64,000 nt of DNA from Craspedostauros australis (Eukaryota > Bacillariophyta > Bacillariophyceae > Mastogloiales > Achnanthaceae). Shown here in pieces: positions 1-11,024 of the stretch (its first letter is position 1; each line of letters starts with the position of its first letter). Made by a program: the position numbers and the translations under genes. Location of the stretch: the NCBI GenBank assembly GCA_026770025.1, contig JAMXDE010000020.1, positions 1,240,001-1,304,000 of the forward strand, given 5' to 3'. The notes under the pieces are model-generated. The model was not told where the DNA came from. It saw only the letters and a program-made list of their open reading frames with translations, and did not search any database.

Positions 1-18
1 TGCCTCCTGCCAACCTCG

Positions 19-844
19 TTATGGGATACGATGGTGCGCACATATGTCGCATGAAATCCGTGCACGCACAAGCAGCTCGGTACACCATTTTTACACCCAC
101 AGATCGCGACCACAGCGCTCGCACGATCCCTGATAGCGCCATTCATGATTGCAGGTCTCATTTCGGTAGAGCTGGCGCGCTGCCTCCTCCATAGGTGCAG
201 CGCTCACGTTCCTCTCGTCGGAACAGCTGCATGCACCTCGACTCGGACGCGGCCATTTTCAGCTTCAATGAGGTTTTTCGGCTCCCATCGATCGCATGTA
301 CCGCTCATACAATTGCCTGAATGAGAGCCCCAAGTCGATCGACACTGGGAACAAAACTCCGAGGTGCAGAGAGAAAATTTCATGTGATTGCAGCCATGGC
401 TTAATGCGATGACGGCACTGCAGCCTGGGCATTTCTTCCACCCCTTGTCCGAGACCAGCGCTTCGTCTGTTTGTCTCGACATCGTCCTGTACATCGCACA
501 CGAGACTTGCGCGGAAGGTGGAAGCGATGCACGGCAACGCAGCGGATGGAAAGCTCGGCCTTGAGGTCGCTCTTTTCGAGCCTCAGTAGGACGGGTCCAT
601 CAATCTCATTCTCTTGCAGCTATGCCACTACAGGATCGGGCAGACCGGCACTTTTTGCCAATGCGATCACCTGCTGTTGATCCCAGGAGGCTGCAGATTC
701 GGACATTGTGCAGGTCTTGCTTATCTGCTCGTTTGGGGTACGTCGCTTGATGCTGAAATGTTGACTTCCATTGCGGACCCAGTGCCCTGGATCAGTCCAA
801 ATGCTTGGCTTGGCTTGGTTGTGGGCGGGAGGTTTCAGCGGCAT
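19..844 (-). pseudogene. Broken SAM domain plus RBR-type zinc-domain gene
   Basis: Read on the minus strand, about 700 to 535 encodes a sterile-alpha-motif-like stretch (Trp-Asp start, GLPDPVV, then ENEIDGPVLLRLEKSDLKAEL), but a TAG at 620-622 interrupts it. After a frame change near 500, 494-204 encodes a zinc-binding block, KKCPGCSAVI then GCNHM, FCSQC and a C-x-x-W end, like the RING2/IBR part of RING-between-RING ubiquitin ligases. A TGA ends it at 204. In another frame a tail with CNHEW and CERCG follows, closed by TAA at 91-93, and CDIC occurs beyond that. Recognisable pieces in order on one strand but in shifting frames with stops indicate a decayed gene. RING1 is not seen. Sequencing error or unrecognised mini-introns could also explain the breaks. 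The domain identities are my reading of the spacing, not a search result. Confidence 0.5.
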
Positions 845-1199
845 CACGTCATTGTTGGTGCGATCATCTTTTGTTCCGTCATCATGTTGGATCTATCAAG
901 GGGTCGCGGTATGAATACATTATTCTAATATATAGGTGTTTCTCAACTGGATTCATTATTGCAGTAGACTATATTCTGGAATATTGTATATTATATGAAA
1001 TATATTTATTTACGCATAACCCCATTCATTCCGCCCAATCAAACTTCATGCCGTCACAGGAAGCCATCACCAACATCAAACCCAGAGACCGACAGAGAAA
1101 TGAACGAATCTCCTTGACCTGTTGAAATCATGTCCGCAGCATCTCGATGGAAGCCAACAAACGGTGAATGAACAAGCCCACCTGCAGTTGCGCGGAACG
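845..1199. other. AT-rich intergenic region upstream of the GT61 gene
   Basis: No gene seen. Positions 905-1015 are strongly AT-rich in an otherwise GC-balanced window (repeated TATA, ATATT and ATATAT), which fits a promoter for the downstream gene starting at 1200. Confidence 0.4.
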
Positions 1200-1353
1200 A
1201 TGACTTCAAGGTCGCACGAACGCTCGCGCACGATCGTGTCGAGTGACGAAACCTGCAGCCAAAGATCCGATCTCAATGACCGACGGCTGCGCCCAGCAAG
1301 CCATGCATCCACAGATGCTTCTGTCGAGCTATCATCATCATCATCAGCATCAG

Positions 1354-1384
<31 letters not shown>

Positions 1385-2990
1385 AGCAACAACAACAATG
1401 GCAGCGTCTGGCATGAACATACCACGCATGCGGCGGCGCCGGAAAGAGCACAGCACGATCACGCCAAAGAGTTCGCGACCGCCCACGCTTTCGGAAGGCA
1501 ATTCCAAATTCCACCACCGCAAGCCCAGGCCCCTCTGCTTCTGTGGCACGATCGCCTGCGTCGCTTGGTTGGCGCTGATCATCTTCGCGAGCACGCGATC
1601 CGCAACCTTGCGCAAAGGCATACGCAGCGGCGTCGTGCGCAGCTTCTTGCCGCGGCCGCGCAACTACACGTGTTCCCAGCTGTTCGATGCCCAGCAGCTG
1701 CGGTACAATGCCGCGATGCAATGCCTCGAGCACAGCGCCATGCAATGGGTGGCATGTGCCATGGGCGATGTTGCCATCGACGACGCGCAACTCTACGGGC
1801 CCGTCGGTGGCGAATCGATCGCGAGTGTGGCGGGGCGGTCCGTCGAAGAGGAGAATTTGTACATGGAGCCCGGATCGTTGCTGTTGCCCGATACGGCGGT
1901 GGCGCGGCGGCAGGTATCGAACATCCTGAACTTTGCGATCACCGGATCGTTGTTGGAATTCCTGCAATCGAGGCAGTACGTTGCGCCCGACGACATCGAC
2001 GGTTCAGTGTCCGTGGCGCCGCGGATAATGCACGTCATTGTCAAGCGTGGCGACTACGCCAATCCCTGCATGGCCATGATATCCATCTACAACACGTGGT
2101 TGACGTTGCAGCATCTACCGACTGTTCCAGATTTGTCCAAAGTGCAGATCGTGTGGTTGGATGGACATGCACAGGGAGCCATGGATTCGGTGTGGACGAC
2201 GCTCTTCGGAAATGAACCGCTGCACATCAAGCAGATGTTTCAGCGGGCAAAGACATCAGCAGCAGAGCGACAGGCGGGGGATTCCGCGCACAACACGTTG
2301 GTTCAGCTGAGAAATGCAATCATCGTCAATGATCAGTCCATCTTTCAGGACAGGTTCATGGCGCATTACAATTGGAGAGAGGATTCCAACGATTCTAACG
2401 ATGCTGATGCTCAAGAGAATCAAGACCACATCGCCGCCACAGCCACGAATCCTGATGCAATCGATACCGCAACAACTTCCCGACGCTGCGGCCCGGATTC
2501 CACGCTCCTCGCGTTCCGCAACTTCGTTTTGCAGCGCTACAACCAGCTCCCCACGAGCGATAGCACCGCCCGCCCCCTCCTCACGTTGCTAATTCGCAAG
2601 AACTACAAAGCCCATCCGCGCTCCGACGGCCGCACGGACCGGACCTTGACGAACGTCTCGCAAGATGTCGAGTACCTGCAATCGCAGTACGCGACGCACG
2701 ACATCGAGGTCGTCGCGTTCGAAGGCCTGCCATTCGAGCAACAGCTGCGGCAGATGGTGCGCACCGATATCTTCGTTGCCGTGCACGGCGCTGGCAATAT
2801 CCACGTGCTGTTCTTGGTCAAGCCGGGTGCGAGGTTTGTGGAGTACGTGCCGAAGCAGTTTGAGACGCGCAAGCGATTCCGGTTCATTGCGGAGTGTCTC
2901 GACGTGCCGTACCTCGCGTTGCCGGCGCCGATCGATGAAGTGTACGCGCATCAACGAATATCGGTGCGGTTGAAGCCGACCGCGGACTGA
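1200..2990 (+). CDS. GT61-family (DUF563) glycosyltransferase, type II membrane protein
   Basis: Encodes 596 residues from the first in-frame ATG; the open frame extends upstream only through non-ATG codons. The N-terminus is a cytosolic low-complexity tail with a Ser/Ala run (CAT/CAG/CAA triplet DNA at about 1330-1400), followed by one hydrophobic anchor at residues 113-131 (CGTIACVAWLALIIFAST), the layout of a Golgi type II enzyme. The lumenal part carries the family pattern: MHVIVKRGDYAN, VQIVWLDGH, and near residues 525-540 AVHGAGNIHVLFL followed by ARFVEYVP, the hallmark of the GT61/EOGT-like fold. GT61 enzymes transfer xylose, arabinose or GlcNAc to glycans in the secretory pathway; the substrate here cannot be told. 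No intron is needed. A variable Asp/Asn-rich insert lies at about residues 395-425. Confidence 0.85.
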
Positions 2991-3375
2991 ATGGTCCAGC
3001 ATGCTGGAAACGCTACTGTCGAGGGTGCGTGTACTATTATTTGGTAGATTGACTAGGGAGACGAACAACACCGCATGCTGTGCAAGGAAGCAGCGAGTGG
3101 TCTTGGCCATGTTGCAAGAGGAGACTCAAACGTGCTTGAATTGTGACCGTATGAAATTATTGTGCTTTATACTGTTGTTCATTTGGGAGTGTACCTGTTC
3201 TGCACTGTGCTCCACTGCACTCCGCTGCTCTGCGCCATGCTCGTTCCACCATAGGTATGCATGCATTCATGCATGGATGTGTGAGTTCTCACCCATGCTG
3301 CCGTCGCTTCTTGCATTGCATCATGCAGGCATCATCTGCAGTTGTATTTGTATGCGAGTATCCACACACGCCGAT
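2991..3375. other. Convergent 3' intergenic region
   Basis: The space between the stop of the GT61 gene (+) and the stop of the kinase gene (-). It holds C/T-rich repeats (ctgcactg / ctccactgcactccgctgctctgc) and no convincing coding. Presumably both 3' UTRs lie here. Confidence 0.4.
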
Positions 3376-4713
3376 TTACACGACATCCTTGTCGAACCGT
3401 TTCGTGCCGGCACCGTCCGCGGGCGTCGATAACCTGGTATCGACATCGAGACGTTCGCTCTTGTTTGGCTTCTTCTTGTTCTTGGCTCTGATCTCCGATG
3501 CCCGGTTGGGAACCTCGCCGTCGCTGCTGTGCAGCTCGTCCACTTGTTCGTCGAGGTTGACGGCGATCTCGTCAAAGTCGGGACGTTGCTGGAAGTCGTG
3601 GTTCCAGCACGACATCATGAGGACCGTCCACGCCTGCGGCCAGCTCCGGTCAGGCTTGGGGCGATGTCCATTCTGCACGACCTGTTCGGCATGCGCTCTG
3701 GTGGAGAATCCCGCGTAGGGCGTCTGCAGGGAGCAGATCTGCCAGAACAGAATCCCGAAGGAGTAGGCATCGACGCGCTGGTTGTAGGCCTCTCCGCGCG
3801 CCACCTCGGGCGCCATGTACCGCAGGGAACCGGTGTTGGCCGTCATGAGGTAGAGGCCGTCGTCGCCCTTGTCGGCCGGATTCAACCGTTTGGCCAATCC
3901 AAAATCGAAGACCTTGAGGTTGCCGCTGGCATCGAATCCCACGTTGCTGAATGAATGAGTGATTGGGTTGACGAATTGATGAATGAATGAGTGTGCATGA
4001 TGATGAGTTAGTTGTGAGTGATTCCAGGAGGATGCAATGGCAGTACATACACTCTCCCAATTACCAACAGAGCAGCTGAATATTCTGACCTTCGACAACA
4101 CACAACACACAACACACAATCAACCACACATACACACGCACGCACGCATATGCATACACAGCATGATGACCAACGTACTCTGGTTTCAAATCACGATACA
4201 CGATGGCGTTGGAATGCAGATAGTACATGGCGTTGGCGATATCACGCGCCGCGGCAATGCGCTCCATCCACGCCTGATGCAAGGGCGGTTCCTTGGAACA
4301 GCAGTATCCGAAGGGACCGAACCAAAAGCCAATGTTCTCTCCCACGACCTTGCGCCAATGATTGAACTTGCGATCCAACGTGACGACCAACCGATCCAGG
4401 ATGACGAAGAATTTGGATTCGTGCGGATCGGAATTGGCCAATGCTCGCATGGAGATGACGTTCTCGTGAGACAAGACGGAAAGGAAGTCGGCCTCGATGG
4501 CGAGATCGACGATGCCCTTCGTGTACTCCTCCTCCGGGAGGTCCGTCCGCAGCGTCTTCATGACGTACTGCGTGTCGCGCATGGAGGACGAGAAGCCAGC
4601 GCGCAGCTTGGCGTCTTCATCGGATGTGTCATAAACCTCCTGCAGATCGATGGCCTCCACTTTGCTGACGACCGAGAATCCGCCCTGTCCCAGCATGCGT
4701 CCCAAGGTTATTT
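3376..4713 (-). CDS. TKL-like protein kinase, 5' exon(s) missing
   Basis: Two exons are clear: 4713-4179 and 3946-3376, separated by a 232-bp intron (donor GTACGT, acceptor TTCAG). The join makes a split GAC codon and completes the catalytic loop VYRDLKPDN. Seen in order: Gly-rich loop GQGGFSVVSKV, VAIK-type lysine in YVMKTL, catalytic loop with Tyr in place of the HRD His, DFGLAKRL, activation end TGSLRYMAPE, DAYSFGILFWQ and the TKL-type CWNHDFQQRPDF. The C-terminal tail is Lys- and Asp-rich. The reading frame enters the kinase domain straight from an acceptor (TCACAG at 4720-4714), so at least one 5' exon lies upstream; I could not identify it between 4720 and 6000. An ATG at 4696 would cut into the Gly loop and is unlikely to be the start. 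Substrate and pathway are unknown. Confidence 0.8.
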
Positions 4714-6074
4714 CTGTGATTCATATTATATGATTCATATCATATATGTGCGAGTAGAGAAATTGGTGTTGCCGGTATTGCCATTGGCATTGCCATTGGT
4801 ATTGCCATTGGTTATGTCATCGTCGTCGTCGTCCAGCCAGTCATTGGAAATGAAGGAACATGGATAGATTCATGCATTCATTCATTCATGCATTCATTGA
4901 TATGTGAGTTGATGTGTGAGTTGATTGGATGAGAGATTGAACAATGATGTAGTCTTTGGAGAATCCAGGAGTCGTTATCATCGTGATGCACAGAACCAAC
5001 AGAGAGACGAACGACAATCACACTCTCCGCTCTGGCATCCGAACTCCATCACGCAGGCACTCGCACTGTTCCTTGTCGCCAACATCAAAGAAGCGTGGTA
5101 TGGTGCAATACCCGAAGACGTCCCACACACCCACGATCCAATGACATGGCGTTTGCACGCTTCAAAGACGAAACACAGCATCACGTGACATCATGGTCCA
5201 GAGCATTGTAACGCACCGGTAAGCGCCAGCTTGGGCAGAGCCTTGTTCCTCGCTGCATCTCCTGCCATCACCATCTTGCTCTTCCTTGATTTCTATTCTC
5301 GCGCTGCTTTCCCTCCTGATTCAACTTTATTCAGCTCTATTCAACTCTATTCAACTTGGTTTGATGTGATTTGAGGAATGAACAAATGAATGAATGAACG
5401 ATCCACTCTATTGCCGTTCTTGTCACTTCGCTTCAGTGTTTGTCTCGGTGCTTGGTCGCTATCCTTGTCCTTGCCTTTATCCTTATCCTTGCTCTTATCA
5501 TCCACGATGCCTGAATTTCGATTGGAATGGAGCTGTCTCTTCGATCAAGATGGGTTCTGTGGATGGGTTGATTGACTCCTTCAACTGTCTTGGTTGATTG
5601 TGTTCTTGGTTGGTGGGTGCACTCACTGCTGTTTCCCCACGGTTGCCGTTCTTGTCGTTGTTTTTGATGTTCTTGCATTCCTCTTCTTTCTTGCCTCCGT
5701 CCGTTTGTCGGTTGTCGTTGGACGTCTTTGGTGGGAGAACAAGAGACGAACGAAAATGCCTAATTCCACTCACTTTTTTGTGTCATATGAGTGTCATATA
5801 TAACGGTTAGTTAACGTTTCGGTTCACAAACCACGAATCAAAAGTTAGACTTTCTACGAAAGCCAGACCAAGAAGTTTGGACTTGATGTGTGTCCACGCT
5901 GAACGCTGCCGCCATGGCGCATGGTCTCGTCGATGCATATGATATCGTCGATGATGACAAGGATCTGCGTTTGAGTGCGCGAGGCTGCCCTGATACTCGT
6001 GGCAAACCTCACTAGCCGCGCACAAATTGTCGGTACTCTTGCGGTATCTCCATTCTACTCGACCATCATCTGCT
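4714..6074. other. Region between kinase and glyoxalase genes
   Basis: About 1.4 kb with no gene I can support. It should include the missing 5' end of the kinase gene. It holds a 12-bp repeat of the type attgccattggt (about 4775-4812), tattcaact repeats at 5320-5360, gaatgaatgaa tracts and a ccttatcc-like pyrimidine repeat at 5460-5500. Short open frames here show no family features. Confidence 0.35.
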
Positions 6075-6866
6075 CTACTTCGAGTTGTCCTTGTATCCTT
6101 CGCCACCTTCGGCTTCGACGCCCATGCAATCGACAGGCTTGGCCGTCATGGGACCCTGCGGCAGGACCTCGATGAGGTAGCCATCGGGATCCTTGACGAA
6201 GGCCAACCCTTTCATACCGCCCGAGTTCGGCGATTTGTGGAACGTGCATCCTAATTCCTTGAAACGCTCGCATGCCTCATAGACATCGGGCACGGTGATG
6301 CCAAGGTGACCGAACCCGCCCTTCACGCTGCTGCCGTCGGCCACGCCCGTGCTGTCGGCGTTGCCCGTGTTGTAGACCAACCCATCCTGCGTCTCGCTGC
6401 CGTAATTCCAAGTCAATTCGATGCAGCCCGGTAGGTTCATGCAGTACTGCCACTGCTCTTCGGGAGACTGCGGAATGTGGACGGCGTCGACGGGCGCCAC
6501 GAAGTAGACGTTGAATTCCCATTGCGGGAATTCGCGGTACATGACGAGCTTGAAGCCGAGCACGTCGCAGTAGAATTCCAGCGACTTTTGCGGGTTCTTG
6601 ACGCGCACCATGGTCTGCTGCATCACGAAATCCTGTGTGCCGTCGGGTCGGTCGCCGGCCATGAAGCGCGAGACGTCGGGGCTGGCCATGTCGAGGGCGG
6701 ATTCCGATCTTGGGCGTTGCGCGTTGCGCTGATTGATGGTATGAGTGCAGGTCAATGATGCGAAGGAAGGCGATGACGCGACGCGTGTGTTTGTGATTTG
6801 GAATGCTGAGGCGACGGATGCTGCGCCGACTATCGCCGCAGTCGCGGAAATTGGTGAGATCCTCAT
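6075..6866 (-). CDS. GLO1: Glyoxalase I (lactoylglutathione lyase), plastid-type presequence
   Basis: Encodes 263 residues. Glyoxalase I isomerises the hemithioacetal of methylglyoxal and glutathione to S-lactoylglutathione. The mature part closely follows the eukaryotic single-domain zinc enzyme: QQTMVRVKNP near residue 84, GCIELTWNYG with Glu150, GFGHLGITVPDVYEAC with His187, and DPDGYLIEVLP with Glu233, giving the Gln/Glu/His/Glu metal set. The start is set at the ATG at 6866 because it yields a short signal peptide (residues 1-20) ending in VASAFQI, an ASAF-type cleavage motif that in diatoms directs proteins into the four-membrane plastid; residues 22-60 are Ser/Thr/Arg-rich like a transit peptide. 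No intron. Plastid location is inferred from the motif. The open frame upstream of the ATG lacks conservation. Confidence 0.93.
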   Translation of the reverse strand: MRISPISATAAIVGAASVASAFQITNTRVASSPSFASLTCTHTINQRNAQRPRSESALDMASPDVSRFMAGDRPDGTQDFVMQQTMVRVKNPQKSLEFYCDVLGFKLVMYREFPQWEFNVYFVAPVDAVHIPQSPEEQWQYCMNLPGCIELTWNYGSETQDGLVYNTGNADSTGVADGSSVKGGFGHLGITVPDVYEACERFKELGCTFHKSPNSGGMKGLAFVKDPDGYLIEVLPQGPMTAKPVDCMGVEAEGGEGYKDNSK

Positions 6867-7902
6867 GATGTGAAGTATTCTATATGAAGGGATGTGTGGA
6901 TGCGCTACGTACGACCTATTATATGTGCGAGTATGGCTGCTGATCAAAAGAGGATCTTTGTTCTGGTTTGGCCTTGGTTTTGTGACGGTTGTGGAGATCT
7001 TTTGTGGCAGGTGAAGTGTTGGTGTCAACATCAGGCTGTCCTTCCTTGTTGGATAGAGTACTGCGCAGAATCCACATTTCGCTACTGTCTCCAATCTAGA
7101 CAGAGAGAGCCACCACCTGCTCCATTTCCACATCAATGTTCTGTGCTAGTTAAACGAAATGCTGCATTGCACTTCTCTACTCTACAATGCTCTTAATCAA
7201 CTCGACTCAACATGAATGTTCGTCTCATTGGCGACTCTCAAATTGCGGAAGTGAACTCGTGGAGATGTGCAATTTCCGCTTGCTGTCACTATGTGGCACT
7301 GCCCATCAACGTTTTCAATCCAGCACATGTTGATTGTACTTTGCGAGCATCCCCTTTCCATCTTGGATTGTGGATTGGCGCAAGACTCTTGTGGTCTTCC
7401 CCATTCAGGTACGGAATCTTCTAGTGTTTTCCTGCTGCGTTAGCAAGAACAAAATAATCTCCGGTGGCAGATCGGACGACCATTGGCATTGGAACCATGT
7501 GCACCAGTCCTTTCACTTTCAAGATCTTTCCTGCTGCCGGAGATTCCATGTCGAACTGTGAGATTCCTGCTCCATTCTGCACAAGGCATCAATGTAATAG
7601 AGCACCATGAGGAACAACCCTTGTCCGGGAAGGTCATGTGAGATCAATCTTGGGCGGGGTTGGATGCTCCTTGTGCTTTGGTATTCGTCGGGTGCCTCGA
7701 ACATTGGCTTGTTTCGATTCAGAATGATTCCAGGAATGAGGGACACTCTAATCATGAGACAATGGCGCCAAAACGAACCCAAATCCACACGCGTCAAACC
7801 AGAACCCGCCTTGACGACACCAACCCTTGAGCGCAACACAACGCAGGATACCTTCAAAGGCACAACACAACAAAAGCACAAAGCAACACACATTCACCAA
7901 AC
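6867..7902. other. Divergent spacer between GLO1 (-) and BolA (+)
   Basis: About 1 kb serving both genes' 5' ends. A TATTCTATATG patch sits at about 6876-6886 just upstream of the GLO1 start. Open frames on both strands (for example 7519-7893 minus) show no recognisable domain and lack good ATG starts. Before BolA, 7780-7900 is rich in CAA/ACA, as expected of a 5' UTR. Confidence 0.4.
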
Positions 7903-8602
7903 ATGACCTTCGCAGCCGCGTTCTGCTTTGCACTGTGCGCCTCAGTCCATCGCTCTCCATCCATAATCCAGCAGCAGCATCCGCTTCCATCTCACATGTT
8001 CCATTCATCCGTCTCCCGCCTTGCAAGAAGATCAGCGCTGCTTGCCTCCCGAAGCATGTCGGACGCCGTGCCCGCATTCCCGGTGGAGGCATCCATCCGC
8101 GCCAAGCTGTCGCAGCAGTTCGAGCCAGCGTATTTGGATGTCATCAACGAATCGCACATGCACAACGTGTGAGTATCCAATGTAGAGTGTAATAGGGTTG
8201 TATTGTATTGGGTTGTATTGTATTGCGTTGCATTGTGCACAACTGCAGAATGATGATGTCATCAACTATATTCCGTCTGAGCCAACAGAGTCAACTCACT
8301 GCTGCGTTGCATTATCTCTTGCAATTATAATGTATTATTCCACATTCACACGCAGACCCGCGAATTCGGAGACGCATTTCAAGGTTGTCGTCGTTTCGTC
8401 GCAATTCGATGACATCGCGATGCCCGTGAAGCGTCATCGACTGATCAACACGGCGTTGGCGGAGGAGATGGAAGGTCCCGTGCATGCACTGAGCATCGTG
8501 GCCAAGACACCGACGCAGTGGGAAAAGATGATTGCGGATGGCAAGGCGATCCCCGCCTCTCCAAGTTGTCGTGGTGGTGATGGGAGTTTGCCCAAGAAAT
8601 AG
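7903..8602 (+). CDS. BolA-family protein with organelle presequence
   Basis: Two exons, 7903-8168 and 8356-8602, with a 187-bp intron (GTGAGT...CGCAG); the join restores HMHNVPANSETHFKVVVVS. It gives 170 residues. The BolA core runs from about residue 60 to 146: INESHMHNV, SETHFKVVV, the conserved RHRLIN (His116), GPVHALSIVAKTPTQW. BolA proteins partner monothiol glutaredoxins in Fe-S cluster handling. The N-terminal 50 residues are not conserved; an internal ATG at 7996 begins MFHSSVSRLARRSALLASRS, an Arg/Ser-rich amphipathic segment typical of mitochondrial targeting, so that start may be used instead. The C-terminal tail after the BolA fold (about 25 residues) is polar. Mitochondrial location is an inference. 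Confidence 0.9.
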
Positions 8603-8951
8603 AGGAAGGGCGATGAGCTCCGCGGGATGATGGTGGTGGCGCGCATGTGTGCGAAGCCGCTTGCACAGCACTCTGCTCGTACGACACAAAGCAGCGCAAT
8701 TCCCCGACCACTACCGATGCACAGAGAGGGCACCATAAATCATCTCGATGCTCCGGACAGAGCAAGTTTATGATTACTGTTAGTCGTGCCGTCTACTGTC
8801 CTTCGGTAGACACAGTATGGTGCATAGTATCGCTTGTCCATCGAGTAGATAGAAGTACATGATTTACTTGTGCTATTCTGTACGAGTGCAAGTGTCTCGC
8901 CGATCGATTGCGATGAGTCGCCTGTTGAGTGTGTCGTATGAATGATCAGTT
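8603..8951. other. Convergent spacer BolA / metacaspase
   Basis: 350 bp between two stop codons on opposite strands; no coding signal or repeat stands out. Confidence 0.4.
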
Positions 8952-10692
8952 CTACAAAAATTCGGAAAACATATCGGCGAAGAGCAAGTAAAGGCACCCG
9001 ACGCAGCAAATCGTTTGGACATCATCCAGCATGCCCATGTTGAACTGGCTATTGGAGTGCATTTGTGTCTCGGTGGCGTTGATGGAGTATGGCAGATCAA
9101 GCACTGTTCCGCTATGGCAGCAGTCCATCTGTGTTTCGGTGGTGATGTTGAGACGTTGGCAACAAGAGGAAGAGGGAAACCGTGACGGCGGCAACAGTGA
9201 AAGGCGCATTCGTGGAGTATACGAGTGAGAAATCGAAATATCGCAGACAGTATTTTGCAGACGGTATTCCCAATCAGTTTGGTCTGCCTTTCCATTGAAC
9301 GCAACACCAAACTGCACAGCCAGAATGGTTTGTACTTACCAACACGGTGACATTGACACCCGCCGGCATGGGCATGACGAGCATCTTGAGGATGTCGTCA
9401 TCGATAATCTGTCCCGCGCTCTTGAAATCCACAGGAATCAAGGTCTCGTCGTAACCGTCCTCCTCGTCGCCTGTGAAATGAAAAGCGGGCGTGGTGAGTA
9501 AGTACGTGTGTGAGGAAGTGAGATTACAAGGGTGTGAGTGAAGATGGGCACAAGCTGAAAACTCACCAACATGACAACATATCATTCCGTGCCGTTGCAT
9601 TTCCCTGACGCTGGCGTGACTGTTACTTACCATCCTGGTCGGGGACATTGCCACCATGGCCGGAGTAGTGAATGAAGACACAGTCATTTGCTCTGCTGTA
9701 CTGCGTAATTCGTCGGAAGGCGTCTTCGATATTTTTTCGTGTCGGATTGTGATTCTTGTTGTCATCCATGAGGATGAGCATGTCCTTCTCGGCGAATCCC
9801 TCCTTGTTGATGAGGTAATCCTTGATGTTGAGGACATCGTTGTGGCAACCGCTGAGCTGTCCCTTTTGTCCTGTGATGCACAACAGCAGCAGAGTAGATA
9901 TTATACATTCGAAGTGGGCAGTTGTTGACATGGATTGCGAAGTGACTTGATTTGTGAGAATGAGACAATGCGCAGATGCACCTCCACAAGTCTGAAATCA
10001 ACGTGTCCAATGCATGTAACTTCTTCAGCGCATCCTTGGCCCACACATGACACATACAACACATACAACACATGACATATGACACACATGACACTCACCA
10101 ACGTAATTGATCCCGATGAGGATGGCACGTTTGGCACCGCCATTGCGTCTCGTCTCTTCGGGCACAATTTCAAACTGATGGTTGACATCGAGGAGTCTGC
10201 TGGAGGCAAGCTGCGGCACCTGATCGAATCCTTTTTGTTTGAGGACTTGTCGCATGCGTCGCAGCAGCTCGATCCATGTGACGGGCTGGCCGTTGAGGTT
10301 GTTGAGGACGCTGAGCAAGGTGGATGTGCAGGCGCCTCCAGCCTTGCCTGCCGGGTCCGGCAGTTCGAATGTATTGACGTTGGAGACTGTGTTGTGGTTG
10401 GCGCAAGGACATGAAGGGATTGGAAGAATGGAAGGAGGGAAGAGCGAACGGACGGAGACGCAGACGTGAGAAAGTGAGCATGCACTGGCTGTTGGTGCAC
10501 TGTGATTCCCGTCTGTGCCGACAAGTGATTGTCCGCGATTGCCTGTGATGCATCCAACATGAACAATCAAGCTGCGAAGATCGAATTGAATGGAAGCGTA
10601 CCATCTGCGGATGTTTGGGCATCTTCAGAGCCACTGAACATGACGAATTTGGCCGGGATGGCCGCTGCGATCTTCTCTGCTTGAGTGGACAT
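8952..10692 (-). CDS. Type III metacaspase (p10-like segment before p20)
   Basis: Five exons: 10692-10602, 10386-10099, 9870-9631, 9470-9340, 9128-8952. All four introns (211, 160, 228 and 215 bp from 3' to 5' of the gene) have GT...AG ends and phases that join exactly, giving 308 residues. The p20 domain shows [22 protein letters not shown], the catalytic His198 in [22 protein letters not shown] and the catalytic Cys254 in [14 protein letters not shown]. The p10 hallmark, EDAQTSADV, lies at residues 23-31, before p20 instead of after it; this order defines type III metacaspases of algae with secondary plastids. Metacaspases are Ca2+-dependent Arg/Lys-specific proteases linked to stress and cell death. 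The last 30 residues are hydrophobic ([17 protein letters not shown]) and could anchor to a membrane. Confidence 0.93.
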
Positions 10693-10745
10693 GGTGAGGG
10701 TGTGCTGTTGTTGGCGCTGTTGTTGACGCTGTTGATGTTATTCTA

Positions 10746-10757
10746 CTATAATAGTAT
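10746..10757. promoter_or_regulatory. CTATAATAGTAT element upstream of metacaspase
   Basis: The 12-mer CTATAATAGTAT lies 54 bp upstream of the metacaspase ATG. The same 12-mer recurs at 22991-23002 upstream of glycerate kinase, and close variants occur just upstream of other start codons (see findings). Function is inferred from position only. Confidence 0.3.
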
Positions 10758-10970
10758 TGCTCGTGTCACTGGCTTTCGGATTAGATTCTGATAGAGAGAG
10801 AGAGTCTGATAGAGAGAGTGATTCAAGATGGTATCGGGATGGATATGCAGTTGTGGAGAATGGAAGTTGCTACCGATAGGCGCTGTGTGTGTTTGGTTTG
10901 ATGGATTGCGATGTCCAAAGAAGGAGAATGTTTGTGGCTGTGCCGGTTGTGTCGGTGGCACTGTGCTGAT

Positions 10971-11024
10971 GGTGTTGGTGTGGATGTTGGTGTGGATGTT
11001 GGTGTGGATGTTGGTGTTGGATGT
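10971..11024. repeat. 12-bp minisatellite (TGGATGTTGGTG)n
   Basis: Three perfect tandem copies of tggatgttggtg at 10981-11016 with partial copies on both sides; intergenic. Confidence 0.85.

Noticed and set aside
4037-4867. Long + strand open frame opposite the kinase gene
   Set aside because: Antisense to conserved kinase motifs on the other strand; no family features of its own.
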